Source of the DNA: Algoriphagus sp. NG3
GTDB lineage: Bacteria; Bacteroidota; Bacteroidia; Cytophagales; Cyclobacteriaceae
Reading direction: 5' to 3'
Length of the DNA: 64,000 nucleotides
Assembly: GCF_034119865.1 (NCBI RefSeq)
Contig: NZ_CP139421.1
Location: 744,001 to 808,000, forward strand
This document shows, piece after piece, positions 37,671 through 46,451 of the stretch. Made by a program: the position numbers and the translations under genes. Under the pieces are notes generated by a model. The model worked only from the letters and a program-made list of their open reading frames with translations, made no database searches and was not told where the DNA came from. Within the stretch, counting starts at the first letter, position 1. Each line of letters begins with the position of its first letter.

Positions 37671-37773
37671 TTTGCCCGAGAACGGACAAAAATGTTCGGA
37701 CTGATTGAACTTTGAGTTCAAAAACACTTGATATAGATGACAATGAGCACTTTTTGACTGGCACGTTTGTGGA
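37671..37773 (+). promoter_or_regulatory. Sigma-54-like promoter candidate P3 (permeases 4-6)
   Basis: TGGCACG at 37759-37765 matches the sigma-54 -24 element exactly, with TGGA at the -12 position (37770-37773). CGGACA-AAAA-TGTTCG at 37683-37698, within TTTGCCCGAGAACGGACA, lies 76 bp upstream as in P2. The start of permease 4 is 219 bp downstream. Confidence 0.55.
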
Positions 37774-37790
37774 AAGTGTGATTTGTCAGA

Positions 37791-37861
37791 GCCAAGAGGT
37801 TAGAATCAAGACCCAAGACCCAAGAATCAAGAGATTAGGGTCAAGAGAATTGAAACAAGGA
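37791..37861 (+). repeat. Heptad (AGNNNCA) array before permease 4
   Basis: Units AGAGGTT, AGAATCA, AGACCCA, AGAATCA and AGAGATT lie downstream of promoter candidate P3, so they would be in the leader of that transcript. Confidence 0.75.
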
Positions 37862-37952
37862 CGAAGGGATTTATAAGACCTCGAAAGTGGATACGGATTT
37901 TAAACTCTTCAATTTCCCAATTCCTTGCTTCCTGATCTTCCAATACAAAGAT

Positions 37953-37964
37953 CCGCCACAGCGG
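37953..37964. promoter_or_regulatory. CCGCCACAGCGG element upstream of permease 4
   Basis: CCGCCACAGCGG then ACAAGTAGTT, 39 bp before the ATG; one base breaks the palindrome relative to the copy at 43276. Confidence 0.5.
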
Positions 37965-37991
37965 ACAAGTAGTTAAAAACTTACAATTCAA

Positions 37992-40400
37992 ATGCTAAAA
38001 AACTACCTGAAAATCGCCTTCAGAAATATCCGGAAAAACAAACTTTTCTCCTTTCTGAATATAACCGGACTGTCCATAGGCATGGCGGTTTGTATCCTGA
38101 TTTTGCTATTTGTGAATTATGAGCGGGATTTTGATAGCATCCATACCAAAAATATCTACCGACTGAATGAGGTGCAGAATTGGGAGGGAATGGTGGCTCC
38201 ACAAAAAGTAGCATTGACTATGATGCCGATGGGACCGACATTGAAAGAGGAATTTCCAGAAGTGATTAATTATACCAGATTTGCTCCTGAAAATGAACTG
38301 CTCCTTCGCCATGGCCAGGAACAAATAACATTAAATAATACGTTTTGGGCTGATTCCAGTTTTTTTCAGCTTTTTGATTTCAAATTATTGGAAGGAAACC
38401 CTTCCACTGCTTTGGTACAACCAAATAGTTTAATCCTAACAGAAAGTAGTGCTCAACGGATTTTTGGTAAGGAATCGGCTTTGGGTAAAACCTTGTCAAA
38501 GGCTAATCAGGATACGGTTTCTTACACTGTTACTGGGGTGATTCAGGATATCCCTGAGAATTCCCATTTGCAATTTGAGGGATTAACCTCATTCAGCTCT
38601 CATTTCGCCCCAGACGATCTTGGAAGTTGGGGACCCAACTGGTTCACGACTTACTTGGAGTTAGCCGACGGAACAGACATTTCGAGCTTGGAAGCCAAGT
38701 TGCCTGATTATATGATATCACATATGGGTGAGGGAGCGGATGAAGCTTTTACTCTCTATTTACAAGGTATAGGCGATGTGCATGCAGGTTCCTCGGAGAT
38801 TACTCATGACTATATCAACTTTAAGAAATTTGACAGAGCATATACCAATATCTTCTTTTACATCGCATTGATCGTACTTTTTATCGCCGGGATCAATTTT
38901 GTGAATTTATCCTCTGCCAAATCAGTAAGCCGCGCCATGGAGATCGGCGTAAGAAAAGCTTCAGGAGCGTCCCGGTCTCAATTGTACTTGCAGTTTATTG
39001 GGGAATCCATTGTAATCAGCCTGATTGCGATGGTACTGGCTGCAGTTTTCGTATCCCTTGCTCTTCCATTTATGAACGAATTCAGTCAGCGGCAGCTTGA
39101 GTTTCCGTTATTCAGGGAGCCAATATTCTTAGGCTCAATGCTATTTGGGGCTGTAATGGTAGGAATTCTTTCTGGTTTGTACCCTGCGCTTTACCTTTCT
39201 AATTTTAATCCGGTGAAGGTTTTGAAAGGCTCCCCAGCCACAGGGAAAAGAAAAGCTGATTTTAGAAATGTGCTGGTAGTAGTGCAGTTTAGCTGTGCTA
39301 TTTTCCTGATTATTTCCACCCTGTTTGCTTCACGTCAAGTGAGATTTATGCAGGAAAAAGACTTGGGATTTTCCCATGAACAGATAATCACAATCCCATT
39401 TGGGCAACGGTTTACAGAGCGATATGGGACGCTAAAGCAGTCTTTGCTTGGAAGTTCGCAGGTGCTGGAGGTCACCGCTTCCGGCCAGCGACTGGGAAAC
39501 AATCTTCATCAGACAGGAATCACTTTTCATGGGGCTGGGCCATCAGTAAACCTTGCTACCTCACAAGTCGTGGTGGATCCTGACTTTTTGGATGTGTATA
39601 AGATAGAGTTGATTGCAGGAAGAAACTTCAATGACAGCGAAGCGGATAATGGAAATACCTATTTGATCAATGAATCTTTGGCCAATGAACTACTTCACAA
39701 GGATGGCCAAGGAAAGGACATAGAGTCCTTAATAGGTGCTCAGTTTGGGTTTAACGGAATGGATTCGGCAGGAAGATTAGTTGGGATTGTGAGGGATTTC
39801 AACTTTAATTCTCTGCACCATAAAATAGAAACGCTGACTATTTTTAATCAACGTAATTGGGGATTTGAGGAGCTTTCTGTAAAAATAAGCGGCGAAAATG
39901 TCCCCGAAGCACTTGCCCAAATCGAGTCCATCTGGAATACACAGATACCTGAGCGGGAATTTGAATACCAGTTTCTCGATGATCATTTCACGGAATTGTA
40001 TAGAGCTGACCGAACTGTAAATAGCATTGTAGGCATGCTGACTGGGCTTTCTATTCTGATTTCCTGTCTCGGTCTTTTCGGTCTGGTGTCATTCACTTTG
40101 GAGCAGCGGGTAAAAGAAATCGGAATTCGTAAGGTTTTGGGTGCTTCCGTGACGACTGTGGTCGCAATCCTTTCTAAGGACTTTATCAAACTGGTTTTGA
40201 TTGCGATAGTCATTGCGGTTCCGGTCTCCTGGTATGTGGTGAATAAGTGGATTGAGGATTTTGCGTACCGAATCGATATATCGTGGTGGGTATTTGCCGT
40301 CTCAGGACTGGTTGCTATTCTGATTGCGCTGGCGACTGTAAGTTCCCAGGCCTTTAGGGCCGCTCTGATGAATCCGGTGAAAAGTCTGAAGAGTGAGTAG
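37992..40400 (+). CDS. FtsX/MacB-type ABC permease 4
   Basis: 802 residues. TM1 with NITGLSIGMAVCILILLFVN, periplasmic domain, FtsX module NFVNLSSAKSVSRAMEIGVR then KASGAS (less canonical than its neighbours), central TM with VVQFSCAIFLIISTLFASRQ, second periplasmic domain, and FtsX module VKEIGIRKVLGAS. It ends NPVKSLKSE. Its last module is the closest match to the permease fragment at 48445-48528. First gene after promoter candidate P3. Confidence 0.92.
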   Translation: MLKNYLKIAFRNIRKNKLFSFLNITGLSIGMAVCILILLFVNYERDFDSIHTKNIYRLNEVQNWEGMVAPQKVALTMMPMGPTLKEEFPEVINYTRFAPENELLLRHGQEQITLNNTFWADSSFFQLFDFKLLEGNPSTALVQPNSLILTESSAQRIFGKESALGKTLSKANQDTVSYTVTGVIQDIPENSHLQFEGLTSFSSHFAPDDLGSWGPNWFTTYLELADGTDISSLEAKLPDYMISHMGEGADEAFTLYLQGIGDVHAGSSEITHDYINFKKFDRAYTNIFFYIALIVLFIAGINFVNLSSAKSVSRAMEIGVRKASGASRSQLYLQFIGESIVISLIAMVLAAVFVSLALPFMNEFSQRQLEFPLFREPIFLGSMLFGAVMVGILSGLYPALYLSNFNPVKVLKGSPATGKRKADFRNVLVVVQFSCAIFLIISTLFASRQVRFMQEKDLGFSHEQIITIPFGQRFTERYGTLKQSLLGSSQVLEVTASGQRLGNNLHQTGITFHGAGPSVNLATSQVVVDPDFLDVYKIELIAGRNFNDSEADNGNTYLINESLANELLHKDGQGKDIESLIGAQFGFNGMDSAGRLVGIVRDFNFNSLHHKIETLTIFNQRNWGFEELSVKISGENVPEALAQIESIWNTQIPEREFEYQFLDDHFTELYRADRTVNSIVGMLTGLSILISCLGLFGLVSFTLEQRVKEIGIRKVLGASVTTVVAILSKDFIKLVLIAIVIAVPVSWYVVNKWIEDFAYRIDISWWVFAVSGLVAILIALATVSSQAFRAALMNPVKSLKSE

Positions 40401-40401
40401 A

Positions 40402-40482
40402 TTAGTATCAAGTATCTAGATTCTAGATCATAGAGTCAAGAACCAAGAATCAAGAGTCAAAAAACAAGAACCAAAGATTTAG
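40402..40482 (+). repeat. Heptad (AGNNNCA) array after permease 4
   Basis: Units AGTATCA, AGTATCT, AGATTCT, AGATCAT, AGAGTCA, AGAACCA and AGAATCA start two bases after the stop. Confidence 0.8.
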
Positions 40483-40526
40483 GAGTCCGAAGGTAGTTGT
40501 CAGGAGTAGTCCGCAGTTTACAGGTG

Positions 40527-40547
40527 CCGTTCGTGTGACACGAACGG
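40527..40547. repeat. 21-bp palindrome, copy 3
   Basis: Perfect CCGTTCGTGT/ACACGAACGG arms around G, identical to the copy at 23488, 17 kb away, with matching GGTGCC/GGTGGCG-type flanks. Confidence 0.85.
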
Positions 40548-40568
40548 TGGCGCAGGTTTTCGGTTTTA

Positions 40569-40608
40569 CGTCATTGCGAGGAGGACGTAGGACGACGTGG
40601 CAATCTCA
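40569..40608. repeat. CGTCATTGCGAGG...GTGGCAATCTC repeat
   Basis: Starts CGTCATTGCGAGGAGGACGT and ends CGTGGCAATCTCAAA, a form seen widely as a dispersed intergenic repeat in Bacteroidota. Confidence 0.6.
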
Positions 40609-40685
40609 AATGAATACAAAGGAACATCTAATAAGCTCAAAGTAACCAGGCCCCATGATTTGTACATACATTTAAGATATTAGAT

Positions 40686-43127
40686 ATGCTATATCATTAC
40701 CTCAAAATTGCGACCCGAAATCTTTGGCGAAACAAGATGTTTTCGTTGATCAATATTCTCGGCCTGTCTATAGGAATGGCGGCCTGTCTTCTAATTTTCA
40801 GGTATGTGAATTTTGAGCTGAGTTATGATGAGTTTCGCAAAACTACACTATACCGCGTAACAAGCTCAGCATTCCTTAACGGGGAAATGGTAGGAAATCG
40901 GGCCCAAACCGCTCCTGCAATTGCTCCCGCAATGCAAAGGGATATCCCCGAGGTAATTCAGGCAGCCAGGGTAGTCCATACTGCTCCATTGATGTCGGAT
41001 CCCGTTATCCAAGTGGATAATCGCAGTTTCCATGAGGAAAGGATTTACTACGCTGATTCTTCTTTTTTGGAGATGTTTTCGTATAGCATGGTGCAAGGTA
41101 ATTCCGGCAATGCACTGTCAAAGCCGGGCTACGTGGTGTTGTCTGAGTCAATGGCCAGGAAATATTTCCCTGATCTTGATGGGGTATTAGGACAGGCTAT
41201 TACTTTTTTCATGGGAGATAGAGGTCAGACGCAGTTGGAAGTCAGGGGGATTTTTGAGGATATTCCACACAATTCCCATCTTAAGACAGATTTTATCATC
41301 TCCTTCAATTCCATCCCCTGGAATCTCGATGAAGATTGGGATTGGGGAAATTTTTACAATTATGTCGAAGTCTTGCCGGAAAGTGATCCCGCAGTTGTAA
41401 AGAGCAAACTCTATGACATATCGGAAAAATACAGGGGAGAAACATTAGCCGAATGGCGAAAGGACGGATATTATCAGGAATTTGACCTGCAGCCCATCCA
41501 GCAAATTCATCTGGATTCAAACTTGGAGGCGGAAGCGGAAGTAAACGGGAGCCGTCGGACCGTCACCTTCCTTACACTTATTGCCTTTTTTATATTGGTT
41601 ATTGCCTGGATCAACTACCTAAACCTGACGACTGCCAAGGCGATAGAACGGGCCAAAGAGATTGGGATCAGAAAAGTGGTTGGATCAAACAGAGCGCAAT
41701 TGATTTTCCAGTTTATGTCAGAATCGTTTCTGGTCAATTTGATAGCAGCGGTACTGGCAATTGTGGTCTCACAGCTTTTGATGACTCCGTTTCAAACATT
41801 CACTTCGGGATACTTTGCCCCGGTATTTGATGCGGAACTGGGAATAGGCATCTTAGGCTTGTTTTTGCTAGGGACGTTTTTTTCGGGAATTTATCCGGCA
41901 GTGGCATTATCGTATCAACCTGCCCAGATGATTAAGGGAAGTCTTCCAAACTTCAGAAAAGGAGTTTTGTTGAGAAAAGGCTTGGTTGCCTTTCAATTTG
42001 CTATTTCCATTGCTTTGATTGCAGGTACCCTAGGTGTACGTGAACAGTTGGCCTTTATGCAGCAACAGGATATGGGGATGAATATCGATCAAACCCTTAT
42101 CGTGAAAGGGCCTGGTATCAAGGATTCTACTTACCAAAACCAATTGGATTTTTTTAAAAGTGAGGTGCAAAAGCTGCCCGTAGTTCAGAAAGTCAGTGTG
42201 TCATCCAATATTCCGGGACAACAACTGAGCTGGGCCAGAACCTTTTATCAGCCTACAAAGACAGAAACCAGAAAAGGCGTTCATATCGTCGCAGTGGATG
42301 AGGATTTTTTTGAATTATATGACACTGATTTCTTGGCAGGCCGCAACTTTTCATATGAGTTTTCTTCTGATCGCGGAGCCATCATTTTTAATGAGACAGC
42401 CATTAGGCAACTGGGATTCAACAGTCCCGAGGAAGCGGTTCAACAAACGGTCATCTGGGATGAAGCGGATAATGATCAGCACTCTAAAGAAATTCTTGGG
42501 GTAATCAGGGATTTCAATCAGGAATCCTTACACAAAGAAGTAGGGCCTATGGTCTTTGCTCTGAAAGAGTATCTGAATGCCCCATGGGCGGGGGAATATT
42601 ATTCTCTCAAAATCACAGCTACTGATTATCCAAAGGCATTAGAACAAATACAGGGTAGTTGGAACCAAGCATTTTCAGGAAGCCCGTTTGACTACTTTTT
42701 TCTGGATGATTATTTCAACAACCAATATCAATCGGACAGGCAGTTCGCAAAAATTTTCAGTCTGTTTGCAGGTTTGGCCATCTTGATTGCCTGCTTGGGA
42801 CTTTTTGGTCTATCTTCTTATATGGCCTTACAGCGTACCAAAGAAATTGGGATAAGGAAGGTGTTAGGGGCAACTGTCTTCACTGTGGTAAGTATGCTTT
42901 CCAGGGATTTTCTGAAACTAGTGAGCATAGTTAGTATAATTGTCCTTCCAGTCATCTACTTCTTTATGCAAAAATGGCTGCAAAACTTCGCTTATCAGAT
43001 GGAGATCAGCTGGTGGATGCTGATTCTGCCAGTGATGCTGGTCTGGTTTATGGCCCTGGTGACCATTAGTTTTCAAACGATTAAAACGGCTCTTATGAAT
43101 CCGGTGAAGAGTCTGAAGAGTGAGTGA
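40686..43127 (+). CDS. FtsX/MacB-type ABC permease 5
   Basis: 813 residues, the longest of the six. It starts MLYHYLKIATRNLWRNKMFS, with TM1 in NILGLSIGMAACLLIF, a periplasmic domain, FtsX module INYLNLTTAKAIERAKEIGI then RKVVGSN, central TM FQFAISIALIAGTLGV, second periplasmic domain and FtsX module TKEIGIRKVLGAT. It ends NPVKSLKSE. Unlike permeases 2, 3, 4 and 6 it lacks the GGCGGACA element and has a different leader. Confidence 0.92.
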   Translation: MLYHYLKIATRNLWRNKMFSLINILGLSIGMAACLLIFRYVNFELSYDEFRKTTLYRVTSSAFLNGEMVGNRAQTAPAIAPAMQRDIPEVIQAARVVHTAPLMSDPVIQVDNRSFHEERIYYADSSFLEMFSYSMVQGNSGNALSKPGYVVLSESMARKYFPDLDGVLGQAITFFMGDRGQTQLEVRGIFEDIPHNSHLKTDFIISFNSIPWNLDEDWDWGNFYNYVEVLPESDPAVVKSKLYDISEKYRGETLAEWRKDGYYQEFDLQPIQQIHLDSNLEAEAEVNGSRRTVTFLTLIAFFILVIAWINYLNLTTAKAIERAKEIGIRKVVGSNRAQLIFQFMSESFLVNLIAAVLAIVVSQLLMTPFQTFTSGYFAPVFDAELGIGILGLFLLGTFFSGIYPAVALSYQPAQMIKGSLPNFRKGVLLRKGLVAFQFAISIALIAGTLGVREQLAFMQQQDMGMNIDQTLIVKGPGIKDSTYQNQLDFFKSEVQKLPVVQKVSVSSNIPGQQLSWARTFYQPTKTETRKGVHIVAVDEDFFELYDTDFLAGRNFSYEFSSDRGAIIFNETAIRQLGFNSPEEAVQQTVIWDEADNDQHSKEILGVIRDFNQESLHKEVGPMVFALKEYLNAPWAGEYYSLKITATDYPKALEQIQGSWNQAFSGSPFDYFFLDDYFNNQYQSDRQFAKIFSLFAGLAILIACLGLFGLSSYMALQRTKEIGIRKVLGATVFTVVSMLSRDFLKLVSIVSIIVLPVIYFFMQKWLQNFAYQMEISWWMLILPVMLVWFMALVTISFQTIKTALMNPVKSLKSE

Positions 43128-43129
43128 TG

Positions 43130-43206
43130 AGAGTAGTTAGTATCAAGACATAAGTATCAAGATGATAGAACCAAGAACAAAGAATCGAGAATCAAGATTT
43201 AAGAAA
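43130..43206 (+). repeat. Heptad (AGNNNCA) array after permease 5
   Basis: Units AGTAGTT, AGTATCA, AGACATA, AGTATCA, AGATGAT, AGAACCA, AGAATCG and AGAATCA. Confidence 0.8.
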
Positions 43207-43275
43207 TATGGAGAAATGATTTCCCAACCTTAAAACCTTACCACAATTGAACCCGAAATCTTCCAATCTTCCAAT

Positions 43276-43287
43276 CCGCCACGGCGG
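43276..43287. promoter_or_regulatory. CCGCCACGGCGG element upstream of permease 6
   Basis: TCCGCC-AC-GGCGGA palindrome then CAAGTACTTCC, 36 bp before the ATG. It is the most regular of four copies. Confidence 0.5.
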
Positions 43288-43311
43288 ACAAGTACTTCCA
43301 ATCTATTAAAA

Positions 43312-45720
43312 ATGCTAAAAAACTACCTGAAAATCGCCTGGAGAAATATTTTGCAGAAAAAGCTGTTCTCGGGGATTAATATTATAGGACTGGCTGTGGG
43401 GATTCTGACTGCACTGTTTATTTTCCTGTATGTAGCGGATGAGGTGGGGTATGATCAATTTCACACCAAGGCAGAAAATACCTATAGGATTCGCCATAAC
43501 TATTTTATGGCGGATCAGGATTATGATTGGCATGAAACAGCTGTGCCCTTGGCCGAAAAAATGCGTGATCAATTTCCTGAAGTGGAGCACCTGACAAGCA
43601 CCACAGCACCATTTGATTATTCATTCAGATACGAGGACAGCATAGTGGATGAGGTTAGAACCCTTCATGCTGATGGGGAGTTTTTTAATGTTTTTGATTT
43701 TAACCTTTTGGCAGGAAATCCGCAAACAGCACTGTCTGAACCTAATTCAATTGTAATCTCAGAAAGTACTGTTCCGCAATTATTTGATGGTCAGGAAAAG
43801 GTATTTTCCGATCAGGCATTAGGCAAAACGCTTATTTTGGATGGGGAGGAATATACGGTTACCGGTGTACTGGAAACCCCTGTGGAAAAATCCCATCTGC
43901 AGTTTGATGCCATCGTATCCATTCATGGACTGATATCTAACGGATACAGTAAAGAAACTTGGTTGCCCGCGGGTATAGTGAATTATGTGGTGCTAAGAGA
44001 AGGTGCTGACCTAGGCACGATAAATTCAAGATTTAAACAGATTGAAGAAGATTTTCTATGGCCTCAGCTAAATAAGCATTTGGGAGCATCCATAGCCAAA
44101 CTGGAAAACAACAGAGCTCAATATGGCTATTATCTGGAGCCTATTCTGGACATTCATCTGGTAAGAAATGGAAACCTGAAGTACATCCTACTATTTTCCA
44201 CCACCGGTTTCTTAATCCTGTTCTTGGTCATCATCAATTTTATCAATCTATTTATTTCAAGCGCAAATAGCCGAATAAAAGAAGTAGGTATCCGTAAAAC
44301 ATTGGGAGCTGGAAAAAATGAGCTTGCAAAGCAGTTCTTTGTAGAAGCTACCTTGCTTTGTACCATCGCGTTTACATTGGCACTAAGCGCGGTACCGTTA
44401 GTGATCCGCCCGTTCAATAATTTTGTGGGCACAGAGTTAAGTCTAGCTCAATTTAGCACTCCTTATTATGGGGTTGCACTTTTGGGATTATTGGCAACTA
44501 TTATACTGTTTTCATCTGCTTATCCCGCATTTTACTTAGGTTCAGTCAAAACGATTAAGGCAGTAAAAGGCATTGGGAGTGGTAAACAAAGCGAAAGCAA
44601 AAGTGGTATTCAAAAGCCTTTTGTTGTTTTTCAATATGCTGTCAGCATCAGTTTGGTGATATGTTTTATCACCCTTTTTGAGCAACTGGCTTACATGCGG
44701 GAGAAGAACCCCGGTTTTGCCAAAGAGAATGTGGTAGTGATGCCGGGGGCTTATTCTTTTGAAGGAAATCGTGAAGCTTTCAAACAAAAACTCACGGCAC
44801 TTTCAGCGGTGCAAGCAGCATCATTTTCTTATGCAGTACCCGGTAGTACCTTTGATGCTACTAGTCTATTCAGGAAAGAGGGAGAGGATAAGGATTTTCA
44901 GTTTTACTGGATGAATGCGGATTATGATTTCCTTCATACCTATGATATTGAGGTATTGGAGGGCAGGGGCTTTTCTGAAGCCTTCCCAACTGATACTGCT
45001 GCGGTTCTACTCAATGAAGTGGCGGCGGCTCAGCTAGGGAAAGATGGACTGATAGATAGCTACCTCACCAACCATTTTGGAGATAAAATCAAAGTGATAG
45101 GAGTGATTGGGAATTTTAATTTCGAGCACTTCAAAAATGAGGTTAAACCTTTGGCCATTGCCCTTTCAAGAACAGATTCCTATGAGCTTTTTGTTTCTGT
45201 AAAATTGAACGCAGGCAATCCCCAACCCGTCCTCAAGGAAATAGAATCCTATTGGACTGAGTTGAATAACGGAGCCTCATTCAGGTATTCTTTTATGGAT
45301 GAGCGTTTGAACAACCTTTATCAAATAGAAGAAAGGACAGGGAAGATCATAGGTTTGTTTACTGTTTTGGCTGTGATAATCTGCAGCTTGGGCTTATTCG
45401 GATTGATTACTTTTTCTGCTGCCAAGCGTACCAAGGAAGTGGGGATCAGGAAAGTGTTGGGTGCCTCCGAATGGGAAATCACCTATTTGCTTTCCAGGGA
45501 ATTTCTGTTGTTGGTCTTGATGGCCTTTGGGATTACGGTTCCCATTACCTACATGGCGCTGGAAAGTTGGCTTCAGCAGTTTGCCAATAGGATAGAAATT
45601 GGGATGGGTACATTTTTGATTTCAGGAGTGGTTATTTTCCTGATCTCAGGTTTGATCCTAAGTTTTCAGATTATTAAAACGGCTATGATAAATCCGGTGA
45701 AGAGCCTGAAGAGCGAGTGA
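43312..45720 (+). CDS. FtsX/MacB-type ABC permease 6
   Basis: 802 residues and the most divergent member. TM1 with NIIGLAVGILTALFIFLYVA, periplasmic domain, FtsX module INFINLFISSANSRIKEVGI then RKTLGAG (the NLSTAR segment is replaced), central TM VFQYAVSISLVICFITL, second periplasmic domain, and FtsX module TKEVGIRKVLGAS. It ends NPVKSLKSE like the others. It is the last of three permeases after promoter candidate P3. No ATPase, HlyD-type adaptor or TolC gene is present in the window. Confidence 0.92.
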   Translation: MLKNYLKIAWRNILQKKLFSGINIIGLAVGILTALFIFLYVADEVGYDQFHTKAENTYRIRHNYFMADQDYDWHETAVPLAEKMRDQFPEVEHLTSTTAPFDYSFRYEDSIVDEVRTLHADGEFFNVFDFNLLAGNPQTALSEPNSIVISESTVPQLFDGQEKVFSDQALGKTLILDGEEYTVTGVLETPVEKSHLQFDAIVSIHGLISNGYSKETWLPAGIVNYVVLREGADLGTINSRFKQIEEDFLWPQLNKHLGASIAKLENNRAQYGYYLEPILDIHLVRNGNLKYILLFSTTGFLILFLVIINFINLFISSANSRIKEVGIRKTLGAGKNELAKQFFVEATLLCTIAFTLALSAVPLVIRPFNNFVGTELSLAQFSTPYYGVALLGLLATIILFSSAYPAFYLGSVKTIKAVKGIGSGKQSESKSGIQKPFVVFQYAVSISLVICFITLFEQLAYMREKNPGFAKENVVVMPGAYSFEGNREAFKQKLTALSAVQAASFSYAVPGSTFDATSLFRKEGEDKDFQFYWMNADYDFLHTYDIEVLEGRGFSEAFPTDTAAVLLNEVAAAQLGKDGLIDSYLTNHFGDKIKVIGVIGNFNFEHFKNEVKPLAIALSRTDSYELFVSVKLNAGNPQPVLKEIESYWTELNNGASFRYSFMDERLNNLYQIEERTGKIIGLFTVLAVIICSLGLFGLITFSAAKRTKEVGIRKVLGASEWEITYLLSREFLLLVLMAFGITVPITYMALESWLQQFANRIEIGMGTFLISGVVIFLISGLILSFQIIKTAMINPVKSLKSE

Positions 45721-45721
45721 A

Positions 45722-45786
45722 GATAGTATCAAGTAACAAGTATCAAGATTCTAGAGTCAAGAGTCAAGAATCAGGAAGCAAGATTG
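45722..45786 (+). repeat. Heptad (AGNNNCA) array after permease 6
   Basis: Units AGTATCA, AGTAACA, AGTATCA, AGATTCT, AGAGTCA, AGAATCA and AGGAAGCA, ending in a TTGCCTACC...GGTAGGA insert (45783-45809). Confidence 0.8.
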
Positions 45787-45850
45787 CCTACCGGGGGTGG
45801 AGGTAGGAACCAAAAGACTAAACCTTTTTGCATATGCTCCTACATATCCT

Positions 45851-45892
45851 CCCTTCGCCTATGCCAGTGTCCTCACTGGCATAGGCGAAGGG
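45851..45892. repeat. Perfect 19-bp hairpin with TCCT loop
   Basis: CCCTTCGCCTATGCCAGTG at 45851-45869 pairs with its exact complement at 45874-45892 across a TCCT loop. An imperfect half-copy (TGCCACTGTCCTCATTGACA, then T-rich) follows at about 45930-45955. It could end the permease transcript or be a REP-like mobile element. The remaining spacer to 46451 holds a heptad array and no gene. Confidence 0.8.
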
Positions 45893-46330
45893 AACACTTT
45901 ATTCATCCTTTACAGTTTACGCCGGTGCCACTGTCCTCATTGACATTTTTTCCCGATTTTTTTCTGTAAAATTCTATGATTCTGAAGTGGAGGATTTTGG
46001 TTTTTTATCCTATATAGGGGATAGGATGTAAATCTATTCCAGTAGAATCAAATTACCATAATACAATTAGATTCAAACCAAAAAATAGTATAATAATTCT
46101 TGATTCAAATCGAAAATTATTATGGTTATTTATAGGACAGCTTCTTTTTCAGTAGCTGAAATACTTAAGAGAAAGGTGGCCTAAAATCAGGCAAGCTCAT
46201 TTGGTCTTCGGTCTTCCGTTTGATTATCCATTTAGTGACGAAGTATAGTATATCTGTGGATATTAGTTCTGTACGAATTAATTCGTGTATTAGAATTAAG
46301 ACGGAATAGCCAAGAAAACTCCCTCCACGG

Positions 46331-46388
46331 CAGTCTAGAATCAAGAGTCAAGAGTCAAGCTTGCCTACCGGAGGTAGGAATCAAGAGC
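46331..46388 (+). repeat. Heptad array with embedded CCTACC/GGTAGG insert
   Basis: AGAATCA, AGAGTCA, AGAGTCA units, then GCTTGCCTACCGGAGGTAGG (46361-46380), then AATCAAGAGC resuming. The same insert interrupts heptads at 48547-48567. Confidence 0.75.
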
Positions 46389-46451
46389 AAACCTTTTCCA
46401 CATTACAACCTTTCAACTTCCTAACTCTTAATCATTCAATTTTCCAACTAT

